This document shows, piece after piece, positions 1 through 14,349 of a DNA stretch of 64,000 nucleotides. The DNA is from Lota lota. Taxonomy: Eukaryota; Chordata; Actinopteri; Gadiformes; Lotidae. A program made the position numbers and the translations under genes. The stretch's first letter is position 1. Each line of letters begins with the position of its first letter. Location of the stretch: contig JACYXH010000319.1 in NCBI GenBank assembly GCA_026745465.1, positions 2,462,501-2,526,500 of the forward strand. Reading direction: 5' to 3'. The notes below the pieces were generated by a model, which saw only the letters and a list, made by a program, of their open reading frames with translations, ran no database searches and had not been told where the DNA came from.

Positions 1-1700
1 TGGAAATATATTCAAACGATAATTAGAAATACATAAAATACCTGCTGCTGCGACAGACGATATAGACTTTCCTGTTCAATCACATCCTTATCATTTCCAA
101 AAAAGCTCAAAGAATGGAAACAAGTTGATTGATGAATGAATTGATGAATCATTGGGATGAAGAAACTGAGCCAAAAGACAATTAAAATATTAAACATTAA
201 AAACCAGTGTGCAAAGGAAGCGTTGACAGTTTCACATAGATTAATACAGGCTGCCTACGCCAGAACTTCGACATTAGAACAGAACGGTATTCGCGTCGCA
301 CCCCGAAACTTTGTGAAATCCGTGCCTGATGAAAGGAGCACTGTCAACGGCTTCACTCACAAGCTTAGCACGGCGTCCAGCTACAGCGGACAGCGCTGTG
401 GTTTTAAGAAAGCCTTGTTTTCCTTGTAATTGTAGGAACTATGTTGACATGTAAGTACTTTGGCTGCAATCGTTTTGCTATGTAATGCTTCAGCTATGGC
501 GTTTAGAGACAGAATTATTTGGGAAATTGCTCTCGCTCATCTTCCATTAAAGTTTCCAGTTAAGTTTACATAAAGCGGAAAGAATTAGGTGGGCAGCAAC
601 CTTGTCCTATAAGGTTAAAGATACTTCAATTTCGTTTCTACTAACATTGGGATGTGTGAATAATGACAAGTGTAGGACTACTCTGTTTTGCACACCAAAA
701 ACAAAACACGGGGAGAGTGAACCCGTTCTCTGCATTTTTCTCAAACTGACGTTTTTATTGACAGAGCATCATCATATACATTAAATAACACATAGCATAA
801 CAGCTCAGATGACTACTCAACGCAAAGGCAATGTTTCAAACAACATGTTTCAGCGGTAGCAGCACCCATATTAACCACCATAGCAACGAGACAAAACGTT
901 GCATCAACTAACAATCTAAACTTCATATACATTCACTGAAGTAACTTCTCGCTAGAAATGTTATTAAAACGCATGGGTCTTTTTGGGTTATATTGACAAA
1001 AAACCTATTCTGTTCTTAAGGTTGGAGAACACGCTGTCCGTGACATAGATACAGGAAGTAAAATGCGGAATTGCCCTTTAACGCGGGAGAACTCAAGTGA
1101 ATGAATGAAAGTTTGACCAAACCATTGATCATTATTCTGAGTGACTTTTATGGCTTGATATGTATAACAATTACAACACTAGCAATGTACAGATAAGATC
1201 ACATGTAATGATATTCCTTTAATGATGCAACTACTGAAAACGGTAACTATCCCGGCAAACATTAAACAGTGAGTAGAGCAATTCAATTAACCTGTGTGAT
1301 TCTTAACTAGTTTTTACTATACGTGGTTGATGAATGTGCTTGATGACATGGAATACAGCATACACAAAACAACAGTATACTACATAGTCCATGCGATGTC
1401 TAAAATAGTCTGTTGGCTTTCATGGTTCACACGGATTCAGGTAGACACACAACTCCTTCTGGACGGTAGGGGGAAAACAGTCTGACGGAATGGCAGGACG
1501 GCAAAACGAAACACGCATGACGATATGTTGCTATGGTGATGTGGTACTGTTTACAAAGTATGGAATTAAATATATTGAATTCAATTATTTTGGGTCTATG
1601 ATTTAATGTAATTATTCTAGTAATTCATGTAGCTATAAAATCCAAAATGATCAGTTTCTCGTCCCAGGTTTTCTCTTTGTTTGAGGGAGCTACGTAACAT
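1..1700. other. Intergenic or intronic sequence, no gene recognised
   Basis: A small CG-richer patch at about 280-400 contains a chance frame of 90 codons without a recognisable domain. The rest is AT-rich. Confidence 0.5.
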
Positions 1701-1725
1701 CCGGTTGTAAATTCCGTCGTGGAGG

Positions 1726-1736
1726 ATGGCAACAAG
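1726..1736 (+). CDS. Candidate 11-base first coding exon (M-A-T + AG)
   Basis: ATG GCA ACA AG meets a GTACAA donor, preceded by CG-containing sequence with an ETS-like ACATCCGG near 1697-1704. It leaves the same phase as the real zmynd8 first coding exon. No following exon could be assigned, so it may be chance. Confidence 0.2.
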
Positions 1737-2540
1737 GTACAATATTTTAACTTAACTAACTTCCGTTACTGTTGCCAGTATTTTATGCCGGCCTCGCCTA
1801 ATTTTACCATCGTCCACTAAAATGATATCCGGTTTGCGGTTTACTGTCTGCTCATGTGAATACAGCATTAGTCCATTGCGCTTGTCCGGAAAATCAACGA
1901 TCAAAGTTAGTAGGGTATAATGTTGTGTAGGCTGTTATTTTAATCACAATGACATATTTTAAATAGAAATGAATGGTAGGGTCAGGTTTATTTTTTTCAG
2001 GTAGAGCTAATTATATCCCAAACTCGTTGAAGTGCACCCAAAACTCCTTTCACCTAGTGGGGTTACAGAAAAACTAAATAAAATGTATTTTATTTTGGTC
2101 AATCAGCAACCATCATGTCCCTAACATTTGGTCAGACTTTGTTTTGTCAGTAAACATGCACTCTGAACCAGCCCCATAAGGCTACCCTGTGCAGTATTTT
2201 TCACGGACCTGGCAACCACAAGAGGAGACGAGTTAGTTAGCCCCTCCCCCACACGGGTTCCAGCAAGACTTTTGCCTTCTTCTTACTGTTCAACCCTGAG
2301 CTGTTGCAAATTAGATGCGATTATGAGGCAAGCAGTCAAATGTAGTTCATGTGTAGCATGTCTGTGTGCGTGTGTGTGCCTGCTGCGTACGTCAGCGGCG
2401 CCACTGACCAACTTGGTGATAAGAGTTTCCCAACATAGCAGGCCTACAATTTGCATCCGATACAAAACAAAGCCTCTCTAGCCAATCAGACGATTGCTTG
2501 GCTGAGCAACAGGTGACCAATCCGAAAGGTCAAACTCAAC

Positions 2541-2551
2541 ATGGCCTCCAG
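2541..2551 (+). CDS. Candidate 11-base first coding exon (M-A-S + AG)
   Basis: ATG GCC TCC AG meets a GTACAT donor. CCAAT boxes lie 60 and 25 bases upstream (near 2480 and 2517), a promoter-like arrangement. It has the same length and phase as the candidate at 1726. Downstream exon unknown. Confidence 0.25.
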
Positions 2552-3086
2552 GTACATTATTGATGACTCCCTCCCGTCCCGTCAGTCTTTATCATGTTCG
2601 TCTCCCTTCCCCCTCCACCTCCCTTGTCTCTCTCTCTCGTGTTATTTTTAGACTTGTTAGATCACCAGACACCCGTTGGCATGTCTCTATATGCCGGTTG
2701 TTCACTTCCATTGTAATTTGTTTCACTGTGTTTGCATGCTAGCGTGGCGCGATACGAACTGCTGCCGTGATCCCAGAACAATGTTCAGGCAAACGCTCGG
2801 TAATCAGAGCATGCGGCTACACCTGTATCGTAAACGTGAGTGCCTCAAAGCGTTTTTCCTATCTACCCATTTCTATAAGACAACAGAAAGCGGTTGCTTT
2901 TCGTTGTCTGCTTATTTTGGGCAAAACTATCAAACTATCAGAAATATGACACCTGGCTTCACCCCATGGGCTCATTTCCCAATATAGTGTAGTCCAGTTC
3001 AACCAAGTTCAGCATGTTCCACACTTAAATTACTTACACCAAGTTTAGCCAAATAATGTTGTTTATGAGCTCTCACATAAACATCC

Positions 3087-4376
3087 TTTAAAGGAGCAGT
3101 GTGTATAATTTAGTGGCATCTAACGGAACGGACTTGGCAGAAATTTAATATGAATAAGTATGTTTTAAATAATGTATAATCCCATGAAATATGTGACTTG
3201 TGTTAGCATTACCTTAGAATGAGCCTTTTATATCTACTTAGGGAGTGGGTCCTCTTCCACAAAGGCCACCATGTTGCACTGCCATGTTTCTACAGTAGCC
3301 CAGAACAGACAAATGGCTCTAAAGAGAACTTGTTATTAATTCAATCAACTTTCAATTAAAGTGTGAGTGAACCCCCTGTTTCAGCTCAATTCAAGAACTA
3401 TGAGATTAAAGACATTTTGACTAAGGGTTCTAGGAAGGAGGGGGGCGTGTTATCCCCATGGTTACGACCCACTTGTGATACCTTTTTTGTACCATCCTTA
3501 AAATAAACGATGTTGTATATAAAATGAGCAACACACCGTGGAGTTTTACTAAAAATGTGCGAGAAGCGAAACCCTCTCTTTGACGCAGGCATCAACATCA
3601 ACTGCTGGCCAGACGGAGCTCCACACATCCACACACACCGTAGCGTTATACTATCAGTGTCCGAGAAGCTTAAGCCTCTCTCGGACACGCTTCATATAGC
3701 CAGTGCAGACAAGTCAATGATTAAAAATAGGCTTTCACTCTATTGAAGAAGGTAGGTATCAAAACAAAACTGTTGCGATACAAGTGCACACCGTTTTATC
3801 AAAAGCAATCTATATTGACGTATCAAAGTACAAGTGAACATTGGCTTGTAGCGCCGAATGCTATCGAGATTAATGATCAATATAGTTATAACAGATAGTG
3901 ATAATTATGGGTCTATGAATGTAGTTTACCACTACGTATGCAATAAGAGGACTGTGTTGAGAAACGTAAATAGTTAATAGGCTATTAAGTACCTCCGCCA
4001 TTTCCTACATATACAATGTACAGTGACCATAGTGACTAAGACAAAGATACCCGATTGTGATTGGTTAAACTGATTTATTCGCAGGTAGAGCCATCAAAAA
4101 TAGACTGGAGTCTCATTAATATTCATGACTTTTTATTATTTTATTGACGAACAATTGCCTTGAATGTGAAAGGACCTTTACTTGTAAACTATGACCTTAA
4201 GTTTTGCAGACTAAACAACTTGTTTATTTACCTACTGGCACCTTACACAATACAGGCCGGTGCAGGCCACCATAGTTGTTGGAAAGGGAGGGGTGGGGGG
4301 GGTGGGTTATTCAGTTGATTGCAATCTGGCACCTCACCGCTAGATGCCACAAAATGTAACACACTGGACTTTTAAT
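3087..4376. mobile_element. Short inverted-repeat transposon with TTAA ends, split by ~0.9 kb of foreign sequence
   Basis: The left end (3087-3126) contains CAGTGTGTATAATTTAGTGG then CATCTAACGG. The right end (4337-4374) contains CCGCTAGATGCCACAAAATG then TAACACACTGGAC, its inverted counterpart over about 38 bases. TTAA stands at both edges (3088-3091 and 4372-4375). Sub-terminal blocks near 3230-3340 (shared with intact fish copies) are followed by unrelated sequence from about 3350 to 4260. No transposase frame. Confidence 0.7.
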
Positions 4377-4496
4377 TGTGTAGTTAGTGCAGGGTTACAG
4401 CTTAAGGTTAATTGTCATTTAGCTTTAGATCATTGCAAAACTTTTTTATAGTGGAAAACACAGATTGAACATTCACCATTTCCAAAGTTCATTATT

Positions 4497-4886
4497 ACCT
4501 TCGCCAAGGAGTTTATGTTCTCGCCATGTCTGTCCGTGTGTCTGTGTCATATGTAAGTTGGGCATGGATTTCAATGCATTTGGTGGGTAGGTTGATTATG
4601 GACCGAATAAGAAGTGATGAACTTTTCAAGCCAATCAGCCAAAAAGGGGGTGTGGCATATCACCATAGAGTTACGTAACACCAGTTAAGCAAGGGTTCAG
4701 GATGATTGTTGGGGAGCCCCGCCCACTTCCTCTTTCGTGAATATACCTAAAGGCAGCCCCGCCCACTTCCTATTTTCGTGAATATACCTAAAGGGGGCCT
4801 TGTGGGGTGTCATCAGACTCCGCTCAAAGCAGCCAGTTGGCTCCCTCCAAGCCAGGCCTCTATCAAGCTGACTCCTTGGCGGAGGT
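4497..4886. mobile_element. Non-autonomous inverted-repeat element with internal 40-bp tandem duplication
   Basis: ACCTTCGCCAAGGAG (4497-4511) and CTCCTTGGCGGAGGT (4872-4886) are inverted repeats with one mismatch in 15. This terminal motif is a familiar fish repeat end. Inside, a 40-bp unit (CCCCGCCCACTTCC, then TTTCGTGAATATACC) occurs twice head to tail at 4715-4754 and 4755-4797. Confidence 0.75.
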
Positions 4887-5089
4887 GTCTGCTCTACTGC
4901 GCACATTTTCTAGTGTTGAGGAGAGTTTGTCCACTGGCCACTTCCCCTGATACAGAGTTGACTCTACTAGTGCTTAAAAGATTGGTCCATCAACAGAAAA
5001 GGATTTCTGAAAATTATGTTTCAGAAATGCAAACATTTTTGGGTTGTTTTAGATTTAAAAATGAATACTTTCTCTTTGGCTGTTGGTCA

Positions 5090-5345
5090 GACCATCCAAG
5101 TCATACTAAAGACATAACCGACCAACTAGCTCTCAGTTGGTTGAGCATGGGCAGTCCTGAGTGTGGCGTCTCCATCCACACCAGCTCTCCCACATCACAT
5201 CTCACCTCATCGGATACAGCCTTATGGACCAAGTCCTCTCCACCCCACAGAATCGAACCCAAGCGGCTCACCTGCTGGTTACTTGAGTGGGCAGCCTCCG
5301 AGTCCCGTGTGGAGACGATATTAAATCCTGGTCGACAAGTCTCCT
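5090..5345. repeat. Possible tRNA-derived SINE fragment
   Basis: An A-box-like TAGCTCTCAGTTGGTTGAGC (5130-5149) on the plus strand and a B-box-like GGGTTCGATTCT on the minus strand near 5250-5261. The two promoter-like boxes are in opposite orientation, so it is a rearranged or composite remnant at best. Confidence 0.3.
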
Positions 5346-6179
5346 GTTAGACATGCACACTCCCAACACGGGCTGAGGAGTGAGTACAAACGCCTCTACT
5401 CCAAAAACAGGCCATTGTAGTCTATAGTCTTATAGGAAGCCTAAACTTACACAAGTTGAGTCCTCTGGTTTTGGTTGTTAACACATGCACCTCGACACAG
5501 GTGGTGTAGATAGAACTCCCCACAAAAGGAACCACAATCTATGTGCTAGATAGTTACATTCTGGGCAGGTTGTTCCACTTAAAAACATCATTCTAATACC
5601 AACACTCGTTTGATACTACTCATGTCTCAAGTGACAAACAAATGTATCCATCGCCGAAAGAGAGAATAAAAAAGATGCAATAAACGAAAAGCAGATACTA
5701 CAAGGTGATTTCCTCAGCTGAAGGTGAAGTTGAGGCACCGATGTGATGCTAGTGACTAGAGTGCTCAACTTTGCCTGCGAGATCGACAACAACGAATGGG
5801 TAAAGAATTCCTTCATTCGCGTCAGACTGTGAAAATACAGCAGTTTGAAAACAGTGCAGAGCTACCTCTGCACTATCAGTAGGACAACGATTCTTCAAAG
5901 CTCATGATGATGATGGCAAGCAGCCCTTTATAGACTACTAGGTACCATATACATTTTGCTTACTATTTATTACACATCGCCATCTAAAGCCCAATGTGTA
6001 GATAAACTATGCAAAGCTAAAACTGCACACTCGGCATCCCTACTAAATTAAACGTAGTGCTCAGGCGCTAAATCACAACGTGCGTGCGTGTGTGTATATA
6101 TATACACGTGTAAAACAGTGTGTGTATCTAGGTTCCATTTCCCACACTACTATGCTCAGGAGGTATGGATAAACAAGCC

Positions 6180-6410
6180 TCCGTGACATCACAGCGCCGA
6201 CACGCATGACCTCGGGTGTGTGGGGGGGGGGGGGGGGTGGTGGTGGATGGGTGAGGCAGCCAATCAGACGGCATCGTTTGGAGCTGGCAGTCCAGCGCTG
6301 TAGGGTAAAGCAGAATAGGTGGGCGTGGCAGACCTTGGAGAGGAGAGCGATAGAGGGAGAGATGCTGCTGGTGGAGAGGAGCTAGTGAGGCTGTGTGTGT
6401 ATGTGAGTCT

Positions 6411-6448
<38 letters not shown>

Positions 6449-6600
6449 AGGGGAGGGGAGGAGTTATATTGATATGGTAGAAGGAGAGGTTGTGGGGAAG
6501 GCTGTAGAGGAGGAATGGTGAATTAAATGGAGGACGTGGTCACGTAACATGCGGGTTCAAAGAGAGTTGAAGCCGTTCGCTAGCTGTGCTGCAGCTGGTA
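6180..6600 (+). promoter_or_regulatory. CpG-containing promoter-like block
   Basis: CG-richer sequence with AGCCAATCAGACGG (CCAAT box, near 6258-6271), GTGGGCGTGG (GC/KLF-type box near 6319) and a possible donor CTGGTAACG near 6597. No coding sequence is attached. The G runs and GT array inside it complicate reading. Confidence 0.3.
6412..6445. repeat. (GT)n microsatellite
   Basis: About 17 GT units in the promoter-like block. Confidence 0.9.
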
Positions 6601-6738
6601 ACGTTTACCTCCACGCTAACCAACACCACCCCCTAGAATGTTTGCAAGTGTGAGTGCGTGCGAGTGAGTGTGTGTGTCAGTAAAGGGGCTCCTGAACACA
6701 TCAACTTGTGGCAGTTTTTTTTCCTGAACAGAAACCCC

Positions 6739-6882
<144 letters not shown>

Positions 6883-7029
6883 ATTTTAACAAGCATCTAT
6901 TACCTCAGTCAAGGGTGCAAGGAGAAACGTGAAACTGGCCCCCTAAAAAACTCCAACCTTCTTCCACCAGGGACCCTCAACAAAGTGACAGCCAGTGTGT
7001 ATTTCAACTCTCCTTCGCTTTGAAACAAA

Positions 7030-7131
<102 letters not shown>

Positions 7132-7179
7132 CCATTAGACGCAAAAAGGTGACGTTCCTTATTGCGCTGCTGATAAATG

Positions 7180-7500
7180 GTAGACGGCAGTGGGACCACT
7201 GAACTCTACGTGCACCCTGGAGAAGGGCAAGCTGCGTGCACGTGTGTTACCCCCAAGCCTAAAACCCAGAAACAGGGAAACACACCGAGGACGGCTAGTA
7301 GAGGACGTTCGCCTGCTGATGAACCCACGCGGCGCCAGGTGGTGGCCCCCCCCCTCCCGTTGTAGGCTTTGCCTCCTCGTGCTTCCGACACGGCCTCGCC
7401 TTCCGCCAGTTCTCGTTCCAGCCAGTTTCTCTCCCTCACTACGGCACCGGCGCTGTGGCTCGTCGGTCTTTGGCTGAGAGCTGTGTGCATGCGATGTGTT
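7180..7500. promoter_or_regulatory. CpG-rich island-like block
   Basis: GC-rich, with many CpGs (GGCGCCAGG, ACACGGCCTCGCC, GGCACCGGCGC). Several open frames cross it on both strands, but none has a recognisable domain. It resembles an unmethylated CpG island. Confidence 0.35.
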
Positions 7501-7569
7501 TGTGTGTGTGTTGTGTTGATTCAATGCTGGAGAAGGGGGGGGGGGGGGGGGGTGGGGCAGCCCACTGCT

Positions 7570-8015
7570 CTTCACGGAAGCAGGCCGGGAGGGGGAGGAG
7601 CAGTAGAGGGAGGGAAGAGCGGGTAGGAGAGGGAGATGGTGGAGGGCTCGAGAAGTAAAGAGAGAGAGAGAGAGAGAGAGAGAATCAGCAAGGGGGAGGG
7701 AGATGGTGAGGGGGCAGAGAAGTAGAGGGAGAGAGAGAGCAATGGGTGGAGAGGGAGACAGTAAGGGGGAGTGAATAGAGGGAGGTAGAGAGAGAGTGAG
7801 GTAGAGACGGGTGGAGAGAGAGACAGTGTGGGGAGGAGAGCGGGTGGTGGAGATGTGTATGGAGGGTGTGGGGGGCATGTAGAGGGTGAGACACAGAAGG
7901 GGATGTGGGGAGTGGGAGAGAGAAGGAAAGATCTACAGAGAGGTGGAGAGGGAAAGGGAGGAGGTTGGTAGCTAGGGGAGGGGATGGGGAGGGCAGGGGG
8001 GGGGGGGGGGGGGTA
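7570..8015. repeat. ~445-bp strongly purine-skewed tract with (GA)n and poly-G
   Basis: The plus strand is mostly G and A throughout, including (AG)n at about 7660-7682 and G runs of 15 or more near 7998-8012. Simple-sequence derived, with potential to form triplex DNA. Confidence 0.85.
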
Positions 8016-8638
8016 TGGAAGACGCTCCAGGTAGCCTCACAGCAATGCGCCATCAGAGAGGGTAAAAAACACAAAGCCTATCTGTGCTCTTCTCTGCACT
8101 GCTCCTCTCCCCGTCTCTCCTCTTCTTCAGCCACTTCTACGACTCGCTCATCGTATCACCCTCTTTCTCCCACTATTTCTCTCCCACTGACCAGCTAAAT
8201 ATTTTATCAGCTGGCAAAAGAACCAACACACCCCAAGGCCGAGCTCTTCTCTTGTTTGTTTCTTTATAAAGTGTTTGCGTGTGCGGGTCCGTGGTCCTGT
8301 GTCTGTGTTTTGGCCTGTGAGTCTATGGGTGGCCGATGTGTTCTTTTTTATATTGTTTATGGTTCTGTGTGTCTATGTTTATGTGTTGGGGTAACGTTAT
8401 GAGTTTTTTACCACACACCCACAGCCCTTGAATTGGTCGCGTTGACACTTTTAAGTTGTTCTTTTTCTCTTTGTCTTGCTTGTTTTTCTTGCTCTCTCTC
8501 TCTCTCGCTCTCTCCCTCCCTCCCTCTTGCCTTTTCTCTGGCTGTCTATTGCTCCTCGTTCCATCCATGTGCATCGTATGTGGCGCGCTCCTCAGTTCAG
8601 AGCTGGATGAACGACCTTGAGCAGGCGCACAGGGCTGT

Positions 8639-8652
8639 GTTGCCATGGCAAC
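8639..8652. promoter_or_regulatory. Perfect RFX X-box palindrome
   Basis: GTTGCCATGGCAAC, an exact 14-bp palindrome equal to the two-half-site X-box (GTNRCC, 0-3 bases, RGYAAC) bound by RFX factors. Confidence 0.7.
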
Positions 8653-8744
8653 GAAGCCTCGTGCAACCAGTAACAGCTGGATGCAACAGCACTCTCTGAA
8701 TTTTAGCGGGAGTCGCCACGTTAATAAAATGACTCCCTCCTCCG

Positions 8745-8945
<201 letters not shown>

Positions 8946-9039
8946 CCCCTCCCTTTCTATATAACACAGATGGACCTGTATTCACACAAAGGAAAACCTG
9001 GTTTGGTGTGAACAATATGTTTGATGTAAGTCTAGACAT

Positions 9040-11449
<2,410 letters not shown>

Positions 11450-11579
11450 GGTGATTGAGGTACTCTGTAGCTCTGGCTCATCAGGATAATCTCCAGAAAA
11501 AAAAAAACACCCACCCCCCCTGCCCCTGACCCTGTCACCAGCCTCCGTCGCTAACCTCTGTCCCTTCTTCCATTCAGCA

Positions 11580-12300
11580 AACATCATGCATCAATGTCAA
11601 CCCCAACGCGATCGGGACACGTTGCAGCGGATGTGTACCTACCACCCTACCCCATCATGTCCCCTGTTTGCCTTCAATTTAGAAGTCCTCTTGAGATATG
11701 TTGCGTGTGATGGTGTATGTGACGGCCACTGTGTTAAACTGCAGTTGAGACGTATTGACTGCACTGGAAGTCTGCAAGGAGGGGCACTTAGGAACAAGGT
11801 GCCAGAGACGTCTTCACACACTCCCCTCTACTTGGGCAACAGACAGCACAAAGCCGCCAACACGGGGCTCAATGTAAACGTAACTTTTGTTTCCCATCAT
11901 TAGCTCTGCCCCTGGCTGGGGGTCGTATGCCGCGCGCACACTACAGCCCAACAACTCTATGCTGGAAAGAAACAACTGTTTTCCATGTTAATGTTAAAAC
12001 CTAAGCAGAAAAAAATCGGTATCTATTTAATGAATTATGTGACGATCTAAACAGGGATATTAAGAGGCTGTGTCACCATACTGCTTTTTAACGGCGGCGG
12101 TTAATCGTCCGACATTCGCTACCACGACCCGGGTTACTTTACCAGACAGCATGGTTGGCGGCGACACGAGCGACCTCGTCCCGATAAACAGCGTTTTAGT
12201 ACGTAAAATGTCAGCTTTGTATCAAACTAATATCAGTGGTACAAAAGTCAATACAGGCACTGCCACGACAGGGTGAACATGGGCTACATGTGTGTCCACC
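11580..12300. other. CG-richer intergenic stretch
   Basis: Open frames of 105 codons (11586) and 68 codons (12070) lack a recognisable motif. The patch at 12090-12190 is CpG-rich (ACGGCGGCGG, CGACACGAGCGACC) and may be regulatory. No function assigned. Confidence 0.3.
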
Positions 12301-12439
12301 GCCCCCCGCCACCCCAGCTCTATATTATAGTAGGCTAGTAGCAGTCTGAAATGTACGGCTGGAATTTATTTGAACGACTGGAGAAAAGTAGTCCAGCAGG
12401 CTATACAACAGAAGCGTGTATATATTACCGTATTCCGTA

Positions 12440-12640
12440 ACGCACGTGTGTGTATGTATGTATTTGTATATGTATATAAATAAATAAATATATATGTATA
12501 CAGTGTGTATATGTGTGTAGGCTATGCGTCGCCTTTATGTACAGGTCTATGCATATGTATACGCGTGTACCTGTGCGTGTATTTGTCTGCGTGTATGTAT
12601 ATGTGTGTATGTGTGCGCGCGCGTGCATGCGCGTGTGTCA
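12440..12640. repeat. TG/TA/CG alternating purine-pyrimidine tract
   Basis: A near-continuous mix of TG, TA, CA and CG dinucleotides (GTATGTATGTAT, ATATATGTATAC, GTGCGCGCGCGTGC). It is Z-DNA prone, not a perfect microsatellite. Confidence 0.8.
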
Positions 12641-12968
12641 ACCAAAGTTGCCGATGTCCTTTCGAAACATATTTCTGATATCTACTTAAGCTTCGCCTGG
12701 GCACCGAGTGCACAACTTCAAACCCGTAGTCATGTTTTATTTTGCAGGACGAGAACAGATACACAACCCACCTATTTTCGGTAAAGTGGAAAAACGTATA
12801 CAATCTTGTCTGTCATGTAAATGTCCCTGCACTGTACCAAAGCCTATTCAGTGCAATGCCCAAGTCTGTGCGCCTCCGTCCCCATCCAACCATGCAGAAT
12901 TCACGTCAACTGAAGAGTCCGTCTTAGTAAACTAGCGCAAGATAAAGAGCAATAAAAGAGTGACTTAC

Positions 12969-13235
12969 CAAGTAGACTCGTGTTTCTGCCAGATAAATAA
13001 TTTCTTCTTTACACCATTAACTCTCCGCCATCTTCAGTACTGTTTGTTTAAATGGGAAACACTCGCGAAGCGTTGAAGCCAGCTTGCAGTTGAGCGATTG
13101 GGTTGCTGGGTAAAGTAGTGAATTGTCGTAGAAGACTGCAATGATGAATACAAGCGCCTCCCGGATATGGACTACAATTAGCCATCAGCATACCCTGCGA
13201 GGGGGACGACCTATGGGGACGACTGTCTAACAGCA
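12969..13235 (-). promoter_or_regulatory. Minus-strand promoter or 5' UTR exon candidate with a YY1 site
   Basis: On the minus strand, AAGATGGCGG (13025-13034, exact YY1 5'-UTR type motif) lies upstream of CTACTTG followed by a GTAAGTCA donor at 12968. The ATG inside the YY1 motif meets a stop after three codons. It looks like a non-coding first exon of a minus-strand gene, but no downstream exon was recognised in 1-12.9 kb. Confidence 0.4.
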
Positions 13236-13833
13236 TACAAACGGATGTCAGCGATGATATTATCCAGAAAGATGTCTCAGGGTTTATTTTTAGTTAACCA
13301 GACGAGGGCTCGAAAGCAAACAGTAAGTTGTTTACAAAGACCTGTGTACGTTCAGTTTTCTCAATAATTGCAATACACGTTAGAGAGAGAACAATATTTT
13401 GTAATACAATATAATATAAAATGCAATGCAATCAAACTAGTGATGAATATATCAAATCAACTAGGCTATTTGAGCTATTGTGCAAAACTGCAATAATTTC
13501 CTGTTCAAATTGAAACTGTAATTAGCCTAAAAGCAGGTGTGCCACATATGTCAGAAATGAACTAGATATGTCATTTGGAGATAATTAGTTATTTAATAAT
13601 CTATTAATATCTCTCCCTCTCTTTCCCTCTCCCTCTCTCTGTCTCTCTCTCCCTCCCTCCCTCTCTCTCTTTCTCTCTTTCTGTATAGGTAACATAGGTT
13701 ATTATATGAATGACTCATTTCCCTTTTCACATATTGTATATGTGATAAGTAATATCACATATACACATATATACTCAGTAATAAATAAACATTGCAATTT
13801 AACTTAGAGTAAATATAAAATTTTCGTCTTCCT

Positions 13834-13835
<2 letters not shown>

Positions 13836-13911
<76 letters not shown>
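13836..13911. repeat. (CT)n microsatellite
   Basis: About 37 CT units. Shorter CT-rich stretches occur at 13612-13683. Confidence 0.97.
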
Positions 13912-13912
<1 letters not shown>

Positions 13913-14259
13913 AAACCCTGCAGAAGACTGTAAACTGTAAACGGCAGGGAACCAGCCTCCTGCAGGCCACTTATTTCTTATAGATGAGTCCCATATGTGA
14001 GCTCCATATGTGAGCTGGCTCGACCGGTATGGAAGAGCAACGTCAGAAGGCTGATTGCCAATCAAGCGGAGCGTGTCGACGATGTGCCCCCCTTCCCTTG
14101 CGAAGGTTACACCAGACAGAGAGAGTTTGCACCAAACTCTTCAGTTTGGTGTTTCCATGCAGCTAAGTGCACAGAGAGAGAGAGAGAGAGAGAATGTGAG
14201 TGAGATAGAGTCAATGAGAGAAAGACTAGACATCCCACAACCCAACCCACCCATCAACA

Positions 14260-14261
<2 letters not shown>

Positions 14262-14323
<62 letters not shown>
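14262..14323. repeat. (CA)n microsatellite
   Basis: About 30 units, with a (GA)n run at 14172-14192 shortly before. Confidence 0.97.
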
Positions 14324-14324
<1 letters not shown>

Positions 14325-14349
14325 CACAAGCACGCAAACACACACACAC

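Noticed and set aside
4778-5350. 190-codon open frame
   Set aside because: It starts inside the 4497-4886 inverted-repeat element and runs into SINE-like sequence; no domain, unlikely to be a gene.
7190-7658. CG-rich frames on both strands at 7.2-7.6 kb
   Set aside because: Overlapping open frames in many phases are usual for CpG-rich DNA. No conserved motif could be read.
7159-8074. Minus-strand frames of 239 and 129 codons rich in Ser, Leu, Pro, His
   Set aside because: They arise because the purine-rich plus strand lacks stop codons on its complement. Composition is simple-sequence and there is no start context.
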